The position numbers and the translations under genes were made by a program. A stretch of 64,000 nucleotides of DNA from Treponema sp. (GTDB taxonomy: Bacteria; Spirochaetota; Spirochaetia; Treponematales; Treponemataceae). This document shows, one piece after another, positions 33,450 through 41,805 of this stretch. The notes beneath the pieces were generated by a model. That model searched no databases. It was not told the origin of the DNA and saw only the letters and a list, made by a program, of their open reading frames with translations. The stretch's first letter is position 1. Every line of letters begins with the position of its first letter. The stretch spans positions 1 to 64,000 of the forward strand of contig JAFUDX010000011.1 of the NCBI GenBank assembly GCA_017464425.1, given 5' to 3'.

Positions 33450-34828
33450 GCTTCATCTCCGTTTTGGTCATTGAGCCTGTGCTCTTGCGAAGCAATGTGC
33501 AAATGACCATGTTCTGTGGTTTCGACAGGCTCAACCACCTCATCTTTTTCCATAACTTGTTCTATATGCACTTTTGCGATTCGGTGTCCTTCGATTTTTT
33601 CGACCGTGAAAATGAAATTGCTTTCTTCAATGCTTTCGCCCACCATCGGGATTCGCCCGAGTTTTTCGCAGATGTAGCCCGCGATTGTTTCGTTCAGTTT
33701 GGACTCGAGTTTGATTCGCAATCGTTCTTCCAAATCAATGAGCCGTTCCGAGCCGTCAATCGTGAGCGAGATGAATTCGTCAAAATCGCTCTGTTCCTGT
33801 TGCTCTTCCTCGCTTTCGTGGTAAATGTCGTCGGCAATCGAACCGAAAATTTCCTGCTCAATGTCCTCTATTGTAAGGATTCCGTCCGTGCCCGAATATT
33901 CGTCAATGACAATCGCAAAACTCTGGTGATTTTCGTAGAGAAGTTCCTGAATCGAAGACATTTTTGTGCTTCCAGGAATAAAAAGTGGCGGACGCATAAC
34001 CTTCCGCACCGAAAAATCCTCGCGCACTTCGGTAAAAAAGAGCATGTCCTTCACATAGAGCACGCCGATGATATTGTCAATGTCGTCATTTTCGTAGACG
34101 GGGAATTTTGAAATTCTCGTGCGTTCCGAAAGCTGCACCACATCGCGGTAGCTCATGTCCGGGTCAATGCACACGACCTTTAGGCGCGGAATCATGATGT
34201 CGGTCGCGTTCAAATCGCTGAACTTAAACACACGGCTCATCATGTTCTTTTCGCCCGCTTCCAAAACACCCTCTTCGCCGCCCACATCGATGAGCGTTTT
34301 GATTTCGTCTTCAGTGAACGAGACATGTTTCTTTTTCGTGTTGATTCCAAAAAGGCGCAGAATGAATCGGGAAATGAAGGTGAAAAACACAACGAGCGGT
34401 CGTAACAAATAGAAGAAAAGTTTAACGAATCCGCTCAGCGCAAAGGCACAGGTTTCGGGGTGGGTGGTCGTTACGCTTTTTGGGGTAATTTCGCCAAAAA
34501 TGAGAAGCAAGACGGTAGCGATGAAAGTTGCGATTCCAAGCCCCGCCGCGCCGAACAATTTTAGGAAAATGGAAGTGAGAATAACCGAAAGCGCGACATT
34601 GACGATTTCGTTCCCAACAAGGAGCATGTTAAGCAATTCTTCCTTGCGTTCAAGAAGTTTGCCTGACCGAATCGCCTTTTTATGCCCCTTTTCGCGCAGA
34701 AAATGAACCCTCAGCTTGTTCAGACCTAAAAAAGCACTTTCACTCGCCGAAAAAAGAGAAGAAAGCGTAATACAAACGGCGGCGAGTACAAAAAGAATTA
34801 TCAATTTACTGGATGGGTAGTCGTCCAT
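33446..34828 (-). CDS. CNNM/CBS/CorC_HlyC protein with palindrome-encoded tail
   Basis: A 460-residue paralogue of the next gene with the same order: DUF21 membrane domain (SASESAFLGLNKLRVHFL), CBS pair (ATDIMIPRLKVVCID, DGILTIEDIEQEIFG) and CorC_HlyC (ending FTVEKIEGHRIAKVHI). The family normally stops about there. Here ~32 residues follow, including VVEPVETT, encoded by a palindromic repeat at 33471-33534. Start at 34828 (MDDYPSS) is preferred; a GTG five codons earlier is possible. A TATAAT-like string abuts the start. Confidence 0.85.
   Translation of the reverse strand: MDDYPSSKLIILFVLAAVCITLSSLFSASESAFLGLNKLRVHFLREKGHKKAIRSGKLLERKEELLNMLLVGNEIVNVALSVILTSIFLKLFGAAGLGIATFIATVLLLIFGEITPKSVTTTHPETCAFALSGFVKLFFYLLRPLVVFFTFISRFILRLFGINTKKKHVSFTEDEIKTLIDVGGEEGVLEAGEKNMMSRVFKFSDLNATDIMIPRLKVVCIDPDMSYRDVVQLSERTRISKFPVYENDDIDNIIGVLYVKDMLFFTEVREDFSVRKVMRPPLFIPGSTKMSSIQELLYENHQSFAIVIDEYSGTDGILTIEDIEQEIFGSIADDIYHESEEEQQEQSDFDEFISLTIDGSERLIDLEERLRIKLESKLNETIAGYICEKLGRIPMVGESIEESNFIFTVEKIEGHRIAKVHIEQVMEKDEVVEPVETTEHGHLHIASQEHRLNDQNGDEA
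33471..33534. repeat. REP-like palindrome inside the corC-like 3' end
   Basis: Ten-bp arms TTGAGCCTGT (33471-33480) and ACAGGCTCAA (33525-33534). The right arm belongs to GGTTTCGACAGGCTCAACC, a sequence type that recurs as an extragenic palindrome in many bacteria and is translated here as VVEPVETT. Confidence 0.75.
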
Positions 34829-34965
34829 AATTATAGTGTACACTATTACATGGGAAATTACAAATTTTCTGTTATTTTCAGACCTTCACCATTGCTAACC
34901 GAAGGACCTTGATATAAAATAAAGAGATATATCCGTATAAAACATGAAAATCAAGAGGTGCACAT

Positions 34966-37380
34966 ATGCGTAAAGTCCATGCAAAAACTTTTCTCGGAAA
35001 ATCGCTCTTCGTATTGATGGCGACTTTTTCAATCATCTTCGTAAGTTGCTCTTCAGACGATGGCTCGATCACTACGAAAGAAAAAGATCCTCAGGAAACA
35101 ACTAATCCGTCTGAAACACCAGATACACCGACAACCGAAACAGCGACAGTAACATCGGTGACACTTTCTGCCGATACGTTGACGATTGGAACAGATGAAA
35201 GTTCCACCCTTACTGCAACAGTCACGGGAATAAATCTTACAGCTGAAAATAAGAAGGTCACTTGGACGACAAGCCGAGATGATGTTGCAACGGTAAGCGA
35301 TGGAAAAATCACGGCGGTAGCTGAGGGAACGGCACGAATCACCGCAACATCTACGCTAGACGCAACAAAGTCGGCATACTGCGATGTGACGGTGGAATCA
35401 AACACGACAAAAGCATCTACAAAGAATGAAATTCCTGTCGGAACTTCTGCTGCGGCATACAATTTCAGCTATTCAGGAAACGGGGCAACGATTTATGTGT
35501 ACTCACAATCAAGCGGACTGAATTTTTATGGAATTAAAGTTGGTTCAAATACATGGAATCCTGCTACATTCGGGGCAACGACTTATTCATCAACAACAGA
35601 ACTGACTTCAAACAATGTTACTTTTACTGCGGTATTAAATAGCACGGATACAATGTCAATTGACAGAAGTTCTGCAAAAATTGACGGAACAAGCTATACC
35701 TATCGCTTTAAAACAGGTGGTGGCGGTTCACAGACAAGCCGATGCTTAAAAATTTCGGTTGATTCTGCAACAGACTTTGTATTCTATGCAGTTTCAAGCA
35801 ACAGTTCTTCAACACGCACGATGATTGTTGAAGTTGTTGAAAATGATGCGGAAACAGTCACCATTGTCCGCCCGACGGGAATCTCGCTCGACAAAACAAC
35901 TGCCTCACTTGCCCGCACAGACGATGAGCCATATCCAACGACCACGCTCACGGCGACAATCACGAATGCGGATAAAGTAACTGACGGTTACGATAAAATC
36001 ACTTGGACTTCAAGCAATGAGTCTGTGGCAACGGTCTCCTCTGGCACGGTCACGGCAAAAGGAAAAGGCGAAGCAACGATTACAGCAAGCACGGTGAACG
36101 GATATTCTGCAACTTGTGTGGTCACGGTTACAAGCTCGATGTCGACAAAAACAATTTCCCTCACCGACACGCCTGTTGGCTACGCAAGTCTCGGAACAAG
36201 CTATAAAACCTCGGGAACTGCGACAACGGTAACAACCCGTGCAGAATTGATTGCGGCCGTAAAGAATGGCGGAATCATCATCGTCGATGGCATGATTGAT
36301 ATGTCAGACGGTATGATGCCCTCAACGGCTGGTGGCTCAACGACGGCACTCGATACCTTTGTAAAAACAAAAACGACTTCTCTCAATTCGTCTAATTCAT
36401 CAACATATCCACAAGTATTTGAGACCTACAAGGCTTTTGCCGATGCGTATGCAAATCTTTGCTCAAAATCAACGAACGACAAGAGTAAATCTTCAACCGC
36501 AACAGCATTGAGCCAGACTTTGTGGTCGTTGAATTCTGCGTACGGGGATGTGATGAAACTCAATCTTGTTTCAAACACAACGCTCATCGGAAAAACAGAG
36601 AACTGTGGCATAAAAGGCGGCTCGATTCAGATTAACGGCTTGTCGAATGTACAGGTGCGAAACCTCACGATTCAAGACGCGTATGACCCATTCCCCCATC
36701 ACGAAGAAAATGACGGATTCAATGCCGAATGGGATTGTATCGTAGTGCAAGGTTCAAGCAAGAATATTTGGATTGACCATTGCACAATGGAAGACACCAT
36801 TTGGGCGGGAACTGCCGCAAATGGCGAAAAATGGCAGACCTACGACGGTTTGTGCGACATGAAGAATGCTTCCACGAACATCACGGTTTCAAACTGTCTG
36901 TTCAAGAATCACGACAAGACCATGCTGATTGGCTCTTCTGATTCTGACGGCGACAATACCGTGCGCTTTATCACGCTGTATCAGAATTACTTCTACAACT
37001 GCGGTCAGCGATTGCCGATGGTGCGCAACACAACGCTCCATGTTCTCAACAATTATTACGATGCTTCTAGTCCGCATTATGCTCAGTCGTATGCTGTCGG
37101 TGTGCGACAAGCTGCCATCATCTACGCTGAAAACAACTACTTCGGAAGCGGAATCCAGTACAGTTTTAAGGATTCGTTCGGAAGTTTGTATTCTTCTGGC
37201 AATACGGACAATTCTTCAAAGAAATGTATCTCAACGGTTACAGGTTCAACGCTCTTTAGGGATGCTTCTATCGTAGATTCAACGGGTGCTTCCCGAAAAT
37301 ACACCTACACTGCCCTTACTGCAGCCCAAGCAAAGACGAACGCAGAAGAAAACTCAGGTGCCGGATATACGCTCAAATAA
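34966..37380 (+). CDS. surface lipoprotein pectate lyase (PL1) with Ig-like domains
   Basis: An 804-residue lipoprotein (lipobox IIFVSC, Cys about 28, then a Pro/Thr-rich linker). Order: Big_2-type Ig-like domain (~60-145), a beta-sandwich region (~150-290), a second Big_2 domain (~300-390) and a PL1 pectate lyase (~395-804). Lyase motifs include NIWIDHCTM, the Ca-site region WQTYDGLCDMKN, and QRLPMVR with the catalytic Arg. It would cleave polygalacturonate by beta-elimination at the cell surface. An AGAGGT site precedes the ATG; a terminator follows. Its lyase domain is closely related to that of the CE8-PL1 fusion at 55159-60444. Confidence 0.9.
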   Translation: MRKVHAKTFLGKSLFVLMATFSIIFVSCSSDDGSITTKEKDPQETTNPSETPDTPTTETATVTSVTLSADTLTIGTDESSTLTATVTGINLTAENKKVTWTTSRDDVATVSDGKITAVAEGTARITATSTLDATKSAYCDVTVESNTTKASTKNEIPVGTSAAAYNFSYSGNGATIYVYSQSSGLNFYGIKVGSNTWNPATFGATTYSSTTELTSNNVTFTAVLNSTDTMSIDRSSAKIDGTSYTYRFKTGGGGSQTSRCLKISVDSATDFVFYAVSSNSSSTRTMIVEVVENDAETVTIVRPTGISLDKTTASLARTDDEPYPTTTLTATITNADKVTDGYDKITWTSSNESVATVSSGTVTAKGKGEATITASTVNGYSATCVVTVTSSMSTKTISLTDTPVGYASLGTSYKTSGTATTVTTRAELIAAVKNGGIIIVDGMIDMSDGMMPSTAGGSTTALDTFVKTKTTSLNSSNSSTYPQVFETYKAFADAYANLCSKSTNDKSKSSTATALSQTLWSLNSAYGDVMKLNLVSNTTLIGKTENCGIKGGSIQINGLSNVQVRNLTIQDAYDPFPHHEENDGFNAEWDCIVVQGSSKNIWIDHCTMEDTIWAGTAANGEKWQTYDGLCDMKNASTNITVSNCLFKNHDKTMLIGSSDSDGDNTVRFITLYQNYFYNCGQRLPMVRNTTLHVLNNYYDASSPHYAQSYAVGVRQAAIIYAENNYFGSGIQYSFKDSFGSLYSSGNTDNSSKKCISTVTGSTLFRDASIVDSTGASRKYTYTALTAAQAKTNAEENSGAGYTLK

Positions 37381-37403
37381 CCAACCGCACAAGGGTTTCC
37401 CCA

Positions 37404-37439
37404 ACTCCCTCGCATTTTTTACGAGGGAGTATTTTTTTG
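37404..37439 (+). terminator. terminator of the pectate lyase gene
   Basis: Perfect 9-bp stem ACTCCCTCG/CGAGGGAGT, 9-nt loop, followed by an A and seven or more T. Confidence 0.92.
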
Positions 37440-37532
37440 TGATGAAGATTGCTAGCGCGTCAATTTGCGATACACTGTCTTGTGCGGAACATTCCGAACC
37501 GAAAATCCATCCGTGGATTTTTGGATTCGTAC

Positions 37533-37601
37533 GAGAAAATTCTGTTCACCTAAAGGCAAACAGAATTTTCTCTCTTTGCTTTCTCCCCACATCCTGTGGG
37601 G
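37533..37601. repeat. paired inverted repeats downstream of ettA
   Basis: A perfect 14-bp inverted repeat (GAGAAAATTCTGTT with AACAGAATTTTCTC, 37533-37572) and CCCCACA-TCC-TGTGGGG (37585-37601) lie just past the ettA stop. They probably end ettA transcription on the minus strand, although no clean T-run follows. Confidence 0.55.
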
Positions 37602-37603
37602 CA

Positions 37604-39367
37604 TTATCTAGTCAGTTTCCTGTAAATTGTTTTATGTGGAATATCATCATCAACCCCAAGTACCGTCTTCTTCCACTCTACATAATCGCTCCAGCTGCCT
37701 TCAACGAAGTGCACTTCCGAATTGTTTTCAAATGCGAGAATGTGCGTGCAGATTCGGTCGAGGAAATAGCGGTCGTGGCTGATGACCATGACGACTCCCG
37801 CGAAATTGTTGATTGCCTCTTCAAGCGAACGCGTTGTGGTGATGTCCAAATCGTTCGTTGGCTCGTCGAGGAGAAGCACATTTCCCGCTTCCTTGAACAT
37901 CATACCCATGTTGAGACGGTTTTTCTCACCGCCCGAAAGTACGCTGATTTTTTTGTTCTGCTCCGCGCTGTTGAAATTGAACCACGAGCAGTAAGCGTGA
38001 GCGTTGATTTCGCGGACTGCGCCGTTCACAGGTCTGCCCTTTTCGTCAACCGCGCCGAGTTTGATTAAGTCGCTTCCGCCCGAAAGCATTTCGTAAATCG
38101 TCTTGTTCGGGTCGAGTTTGCTTCGCATTTGGTCAACATACACGAGTTTTACCGTGTCGCCCACTTTAATGCTTCCCGAATCAGGAACTTCTTTTCCCAT
38201 TTTGCCGTCGGGAAGTTCGATTTCCTGCCCTGCCGCACTTGCAATCATTTTGAACAAAGTGGTTTTACCCGCGCCGTTCGGTCCAACGATTCCCACAACG
38301 CTACCCGCCGGAATGTGGAAGTCGAGGTTTTCAAACAAAAGTTTTTCGTCAAATGACTTTGTGAGTTTTTCGGCATCGATGACAAGGCTTCCCAAACGCG
38401 GGCCCGCCGGAATTGAAATCTGCGTGTCTTTAAGCTGAACGCGCTTGCTCTCTTCGGCAAGAAGAGCCTCATACTTCGTGATATGCTCCTTGTGCTTTGC
38501 CTGTCTGCCTTTCGCGCCCGCGTGAATCCATTCCAATTCTTCCTGCATTTCGCGGCGGCGCGTTGAAGCCTGTTTTTCTTCGAGGGCAAGGCGTTTTTCC
38601 TTCGCTTCAAGCCATTCTGAATAATTTCCTTTGAACGGATAGCCTTCGCCCCTGTCCATTTCAAGAATCCAGCCCGCAACATTGTCCAAAAAGTAGCGGT
38701 CGTGCGTAATCGCGATAATCGTGCCGGGATAATCCTTCAAATGCCGCTCAAGCCATGCGACCGTCTCAGCATCGAGGTGGTTGGTCGGCTCGTCAAGAAG
38801 AAGAATGTCGGGCTTCTGCAAGAGAAGACGGCACAAAGCGACTCGGCGGCGCTCACCACCCGAAAGCACATCGACCACTTGGCCGGGTGGCGGGCAGCGG
38901 AGCGCGTCCATTGCAAGCTCAAGATTTGCATCCAAGTTCCATGCATCGGCGGCATCAAGTTTTTCTTGGATTTCAGCCTGTCGCGCACAGAGTTTGTCAA
39001 AATCAGCGTCAGGGTCGCCGAAAGCTTCATTCACTTTGTCAAATTCTTCAAGCAAATCAGTAATCGGCTTTACGCCCTCTTTTACGACTTCAAGAACGGT
39101 CTTTCCCGGCTCCAAGTACGGCTCCTGCTCCAAATATCCCATTGAATAGCCCGGAAGAAGCTTCGTTTCGCCCGTGTAATCCTTGTCGATTCCCGCAAAA
39201 ATCTTGAAAAGCGAAGATTTACCGGCACCGTTCTCACCGATAACGCCGATTTTTGCCCCGTAATAATAAGAAATGGAAATGTCTTTTAAAACAACTTTTG
39301 TTCCATACGCGCGCGAAACGCGATCCATCGTGTAAATGATTTTTTTGTCGTCGAATGTTTTAGCCAT
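37604..39367 (-). CDS. ettA: energy-dependent translational throttle protein EttA (ABC-F)
   Basis: A 587-residue cytoplasmic ABC-F protein that binds the ribosomal E site and controls the first elongation step according to ATP level. Both ATPase domains are complete: GENGAGKSS/LSGGERRR/LLLDEPTNHLD and GPNGAGKTT/LSGGEKNRLNM/LLLDEPTNDLD, with the charged inter-domain linker (ETQ-like helices ~240-320). The mRNA appears leaderless: AAGACA-17-TATACT-6-ATG. A second copy missing its last third is at 10007. The C-terminal tail beyond the second ATPase is somewhat longer than in E. coli EttA. Confidence 0.95.
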   Translation of the reverse strand: MAKTFDDKKIIYTMDRVSRAYGTKVVLKDISISYYYGAKIGVIGENGAGKSSLFKIFAGIDKDYTGETKLLPGYSMGYLEQEPYLEPGKTVLEVVKEGVKPITDLLEEFDKVNEAFGDPDADFDKLCARQAEIQEKLDAADAWNLDANLELAMDALRCPPPGQVVDVLSGGERRRVALCRLLLQKPDILLLDEPTNHLDAETVAWLERHLKDYPGTIIAITHDRYFLDNVAGWILEMDRGEGYPFKGNYSEWLEAKEKRLALEEKQASTRRREMQEELEWIHAGAKGRQAKHKEHITKYEALLAEESKRVQLKDTQISIPAGPRLGSLVIDAEKLTKSFDEKLLFENLDFHIPAGSVVGIVGPNGAGKTTLFKMIASAAGQEIELPDGKMGKEVPDSGSIKVGDTVKLVYVDQMRSKLDPNKTIYEMLSGGSDLIKLGAVDEKGRPVNGAVREINAHAYCSWFNFNSAEQNKKISVLSGGEKNRLNMGMMFKEAGNVLLLDEPTNDLDITTTRSLEEAINNFAGVVMVISHDRYFLDRICTHILAFENNSEVHFVEGSWSDYVEWKKTVLGVDDDIPHKTIYRKLTR

Positions 39368-39373
39368 AAAATC

Positions 39374-39402
39374 AGTATACAGGAGATAGAAGTTTTTGTC
39401 TT
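39374..39402 (-). promoter_or_regulatory. ettA promoter (leaderless)
   Basis: AAGACA (39402-39397), 17-bp spacer, TATACT (39379-39374), then 6 nt to the ATG at 39367. The layout is identical to that of the truncated ettA copy. Confidence 0.82.
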
Positions 39403-39460
39403 TAGATGAAAAAAGAGGAGATATGGGGAAAAGACAGTAAGCAACGGCGTTCTTTTAAGT

Positions 39461-39489
39461 TTGCGTCTTGCCGCTGTTTTTGCTATAAT
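39461..39489 (+). promoter_or_regulatory. promoter of the pseudouridine synthase gene (near-leaderless)
   Basis: TTGCGT (39461-39466), 17-bp spacer, TATAAT (39484-39489), then 8 nt to the ATG at 39498 with no Shine-Dalgarno sequence. Confidence 0.75.
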
Positions 39490-39497
39490 CTTCACAA

Positions 39498-40250
39498 ATG
39501 AAAATTACTCCCGATTACACTGTCATTTACAACGATGAAGATATTGTCGTCCTCAACAAGCGAAGCGGCCTTTTGATTGCCGCTGACCGTTACGATGAGG
39601 ACGCGCCTCGCCTCGATATTGAAGCCGAAAAGGAATTCGGAAAGCTCTTTGCCGTGCACCGAATCGACAAGGATACGAGCGGATGCGTCATTTATGCAAA
39701 AAATGCCGAAGCACACAAACATCTTTCAATGCAATTTGAAAACCGCGAAGTCACGAAGATTTATCACGCGCTTGTTTTGGGGCATCCAATGTGGGAGAGC
39801 AAAAAAGTCGATTCAAAATTGCTCGTTGACGGAGACGCGCGCCACCGCACCGTGCTCAATCAAAAATACGGAAAAGTCGCCATCACTGAATTCAAAAACT
39901 TGGGAAATTGCGGGCCGTACTCGTGGATTGAAGCCCGCCCTCGCACTGGTCGCACGCATCAAATCCGCGCACACTTGCAGTCACTCGGCATCTCTATCGT
40001 TTGCGACCCGCTCTATTCAGGAAATCAGCACCCCGTTCTTCTTTCAGAAATCAAAAAACGCTGGAACGGCGACGAAACGCAGGAACGCCCGCTTTTGAAT
40101 CGGCTCGCGCTCCATGCCTACAAGCTCTCACTCACGCACCCCAAATCAGGCGAAAAACTCACTTTCACCGCGCCCTACCCCAAAGACATGGAAGCCACGC
40201 GCAAACAGCTGAGCAACATTTTCGGAGTTGACCCGCTTGCAGAAAACTGA
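39498..40250 (+). CDS. RluA-family pseudouridine synthase
   Basis: A 250-residue RNA-modifying enzyme that isomerises uridine in rRNA or tRNA. It carries the family motif HRIDKDTSG with the catalytic Asp (~residue 57) and the RTGRTHQIRAHL motif. There is no N-terminal S4 domain, which places it nearer to RluA/TruC than to RluC/RluD. The exact target cannot be read from the sequence. It diverges from ettA over 130 bp that hold both promoters. Confidence 0.9.
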   Translation: MKITPDYTVIYNDEDIVVLNKRSGLLIAADRYDEDAPRLDIEAEKEFGKLFAVHRIDKDTSGCVIYAKNAEAHKHLSMQFENREVTKIYHALVLGHPMWESKKVDSKLLVDGDARHRTVLNQKYGKVAITEFKNLGNCGPYSWIEARPRTGRTHQIRAHLQSLGISIVCDPLYSGNQHPVLLSEIKKRWNGDETQERPLLNRLALHAYKLSLTHPKSGEKLTFTAPYPKDMEATRKQLSNIFGVDPLAEN

Positions 40251-40304
40251 TTTCTTGTTATAATAGAACTATCGGTAAAGCGATATATCGTTATACCGAT
40301 AGTT
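40237..40304 (+). promoter_or_regulatory. promoter and 38-bp dyad operator of the DUF3990-XRE gene
   Basis: TTGCAG (40237-40242), 16-bp spacer, TATAAT (40259-40264). Right after it, 40267-40304 is an almost perfect dyad: arms AACTATCGGTA/TACCGATAGTT around the 10-bp palindrome CGATATATCG; 17 of 19 base pairs are symmetric. The transcription start falls inside it. It ends 7 nt before the ATG at 40312. Confidence 0.75.
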
Positions 40305-40311
40305 GGTTGTT

Positions 40312-41751
40312 ATGGCACAAATTCGGCTCTATCACGGCTCACCACACGAAATTCCTTCTCCCCAATTTCATTTTGGAAACCCCAAAAATGATTACGGCTA
40401 CGGTTTTTATTGCACCGAGAACAGCGAGCTTGCCAAAGAATGGGGCGTTTCCGAAGAAAATGACGGCTTTGCAAACGAATATCTGCTTGATTTGGATGGG
40501 CTTACCATTCTCAATCTGGCAAGCGATGAATACAATATTTTAAACTGGCTTTCCATTTTGGTAGAAAATCGCACTTTTGAGCTTTCTTCAAGCGTTGCGC
40601 GAACGGCAAAATCCTACCTGTTGCAGAATTTTTTCATTCCGTATCAGCCGTACGACATCATTAAAGGCTACCGCGCCGATGATTCTTACTTTTCGTTTGC
40701 AAACGCATTTTTGAACAACACGATTTCGCTTCAAAAACTCAACCGCGCGATGTATCTGGGAAAACTGGGCATTCAAATCGTCATAAAGTCAAAAAAAGCA
40801 TTCAGCCAGCTTTCCTTTGTAAAAAGTTCCGTTGCTGAGCGAAACACTTATTATCCCAAAAAAATGCTCCGCGACACAACGGCACGAAAAACATTCTTTG
40901 AGATGCGCTCCGAATCCGAAATCACCGATTCGACCTCAATCTTCGTAATGGATTTAATCCGACAGGGGAGTTTCCCAAGAAAACCCGCCTCCTTGCAGGT
41001 TTTCTTGGGGACAGATTTTTCGCCAAGCGAAAAATCTGCGATTCGTGCCATCCGTGGCACGCCGTTACCGCGGAGGTCTATAGGAAAAAACATGGCGACC
41101 CACGCATACCAGCAATTTTATTTGACTGACGCACAGCAGAATCTTGCGGTCATGTTCGATTACGCGCTCCGCTCGCTCAAGTACGAGCCAAATCAATTTT
41201 TTCTCTATTTCATTCACTCGGGTGTAGCGGAAAAATTCGGGCATGCGAACCCAAAATACATCGTGGGCATGTCGGGAATCGATTTGTGCGAACATGTGCT
41301 TCAAAAAGTGGGGGAACACATTCCTTCTGTGCCACAGGATTTCCTTGTGGAAGAAGGCGCGGAATTTTGGCTCGGTTGGGCACTGGCGTACTATCAGTGG
41401 TATTCGGGCTTGCGTTTTGCGGATTTGCAGGAATACGGGCTTGTGCCTTCAGAAATTCTTTCGCGCTACATTCTGCACGAGGCGGACATTTCAAAATTCG
41501 TCAGCGTGGCAAACAAAATCATTCTCAAAAACAAACTTGCTTCCCCCACGCACCTGCAAACTCTGCGCAAATCTCGCGGCTTCACTCAGGCACAGCTTGC
41601 CGAGCTTTCAGGCGTTTCGCTTCGCATGATTCAGCTCTACGAACAGCGGCAGAACGACATCAACAAAGCGGCAGGCGATGTGATTAATGCGCTCTCAAAA
41701 GCCTTGTGCTGCAATTTTTACGAAGTTATGGAAATCAACTTGAACGAATAA
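40312..41751 (+). CDS. DUF3990 (ADP-ribosyltransferase-like) and XRE partner fused in one frame
   Basis: The first ~205 residues are a DUF3990 domain (YHGSPHEI, then NDYGYGFYCTENSELAKEW and KGYRADDSYFSFANAFL), a family with a predicted ADP-ribosyltransferase-like fold. The second half (~260-480) starts MATHAYQQFYLTDAQQNLA and ends in an XRE helix-turn-helix (RGFTQAQLAELSGVSLRMIQL). To my knowledge these are normally two adjacent genes. Here the frame runs through a ~90-bp cluster of three hairpins that supplies the linker. An internal ATG at 41092 has an AGGA site and could still start the regulator alone. I read the pair as toxin-antitoxin-like, which is inference. The true start is ATG 40312, directly after a 38-bp dyad. 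Confidence 0.75.
   Translation: MAQIRLYHGSPHEIPSPQFHFGNPKNDYGYGFYCTENSELAKEWGVSEENDGFANEYLLDLDGLTILNLASDEYNILNWLSILVENRTFELSSSVARTAKSYLLQNFFIPYQPYDIIKGYRADDSYFSFANAFLNNTISLQKLNRAMYLGKLGIQIVIKSKKAFSQLSFVKSSVAERNTYYPKKMLRDTTARKTFFEMRSESEITDSTSIFVMDLIRQGSFPRKPASLQVFLGTDFSPSEKSAIRAIRGTPLPRRSIGKNMATHAYQQFYLTDAQQNLAVMFDYALRSLKYEPNQFFLYFIHSGVAEKFGHANPKYIVGMSGIDLCEHVLQKVGEHIPSVPQDFLVEEGAEFWLGWALAYYQWYSGLRFADLQEYGLVPSEILSRYILHEADISKFVSVANKIILKNKLASPTHLQTLRKSRGFTQAQLAELSGVSLRMIQLYEQRQNDINKAAGDVINALSKALCCNFYEVMEINLNE
40973..41062. repeat. three-hairpin element fused in frame within the DUF3990-XRE gene
   Basis: Hairpins: CCCAAGAAAACC/GGTTTTCTTGGG (40974-41009), CAGATTTTTCGC-CAA-GCGAAAAATCTG (41012-41038) and CGTGCC/GGCACG (41044-41061). 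No stop codon arises in the coding frame across them. Confidence 0.85.
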
Positions 41752-41805
41752 ACGATGGGTGATTTAATAGAGCAGGCTTTTCCGAATTCTGCCGATACAT
41801 ACTAT

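Noticed and set aside
37286..38068. 260-codon plus-strand open frame
   Set aside because: It runs over the terminator of the pectate lyase gene and then antisense to ettA; no recognisable protein.
40973..41062. CRISPR-like array
   Set aside because: The hairpins have different sequences and there is no regular repeat-spacer pattern here or elsewhere in the window.
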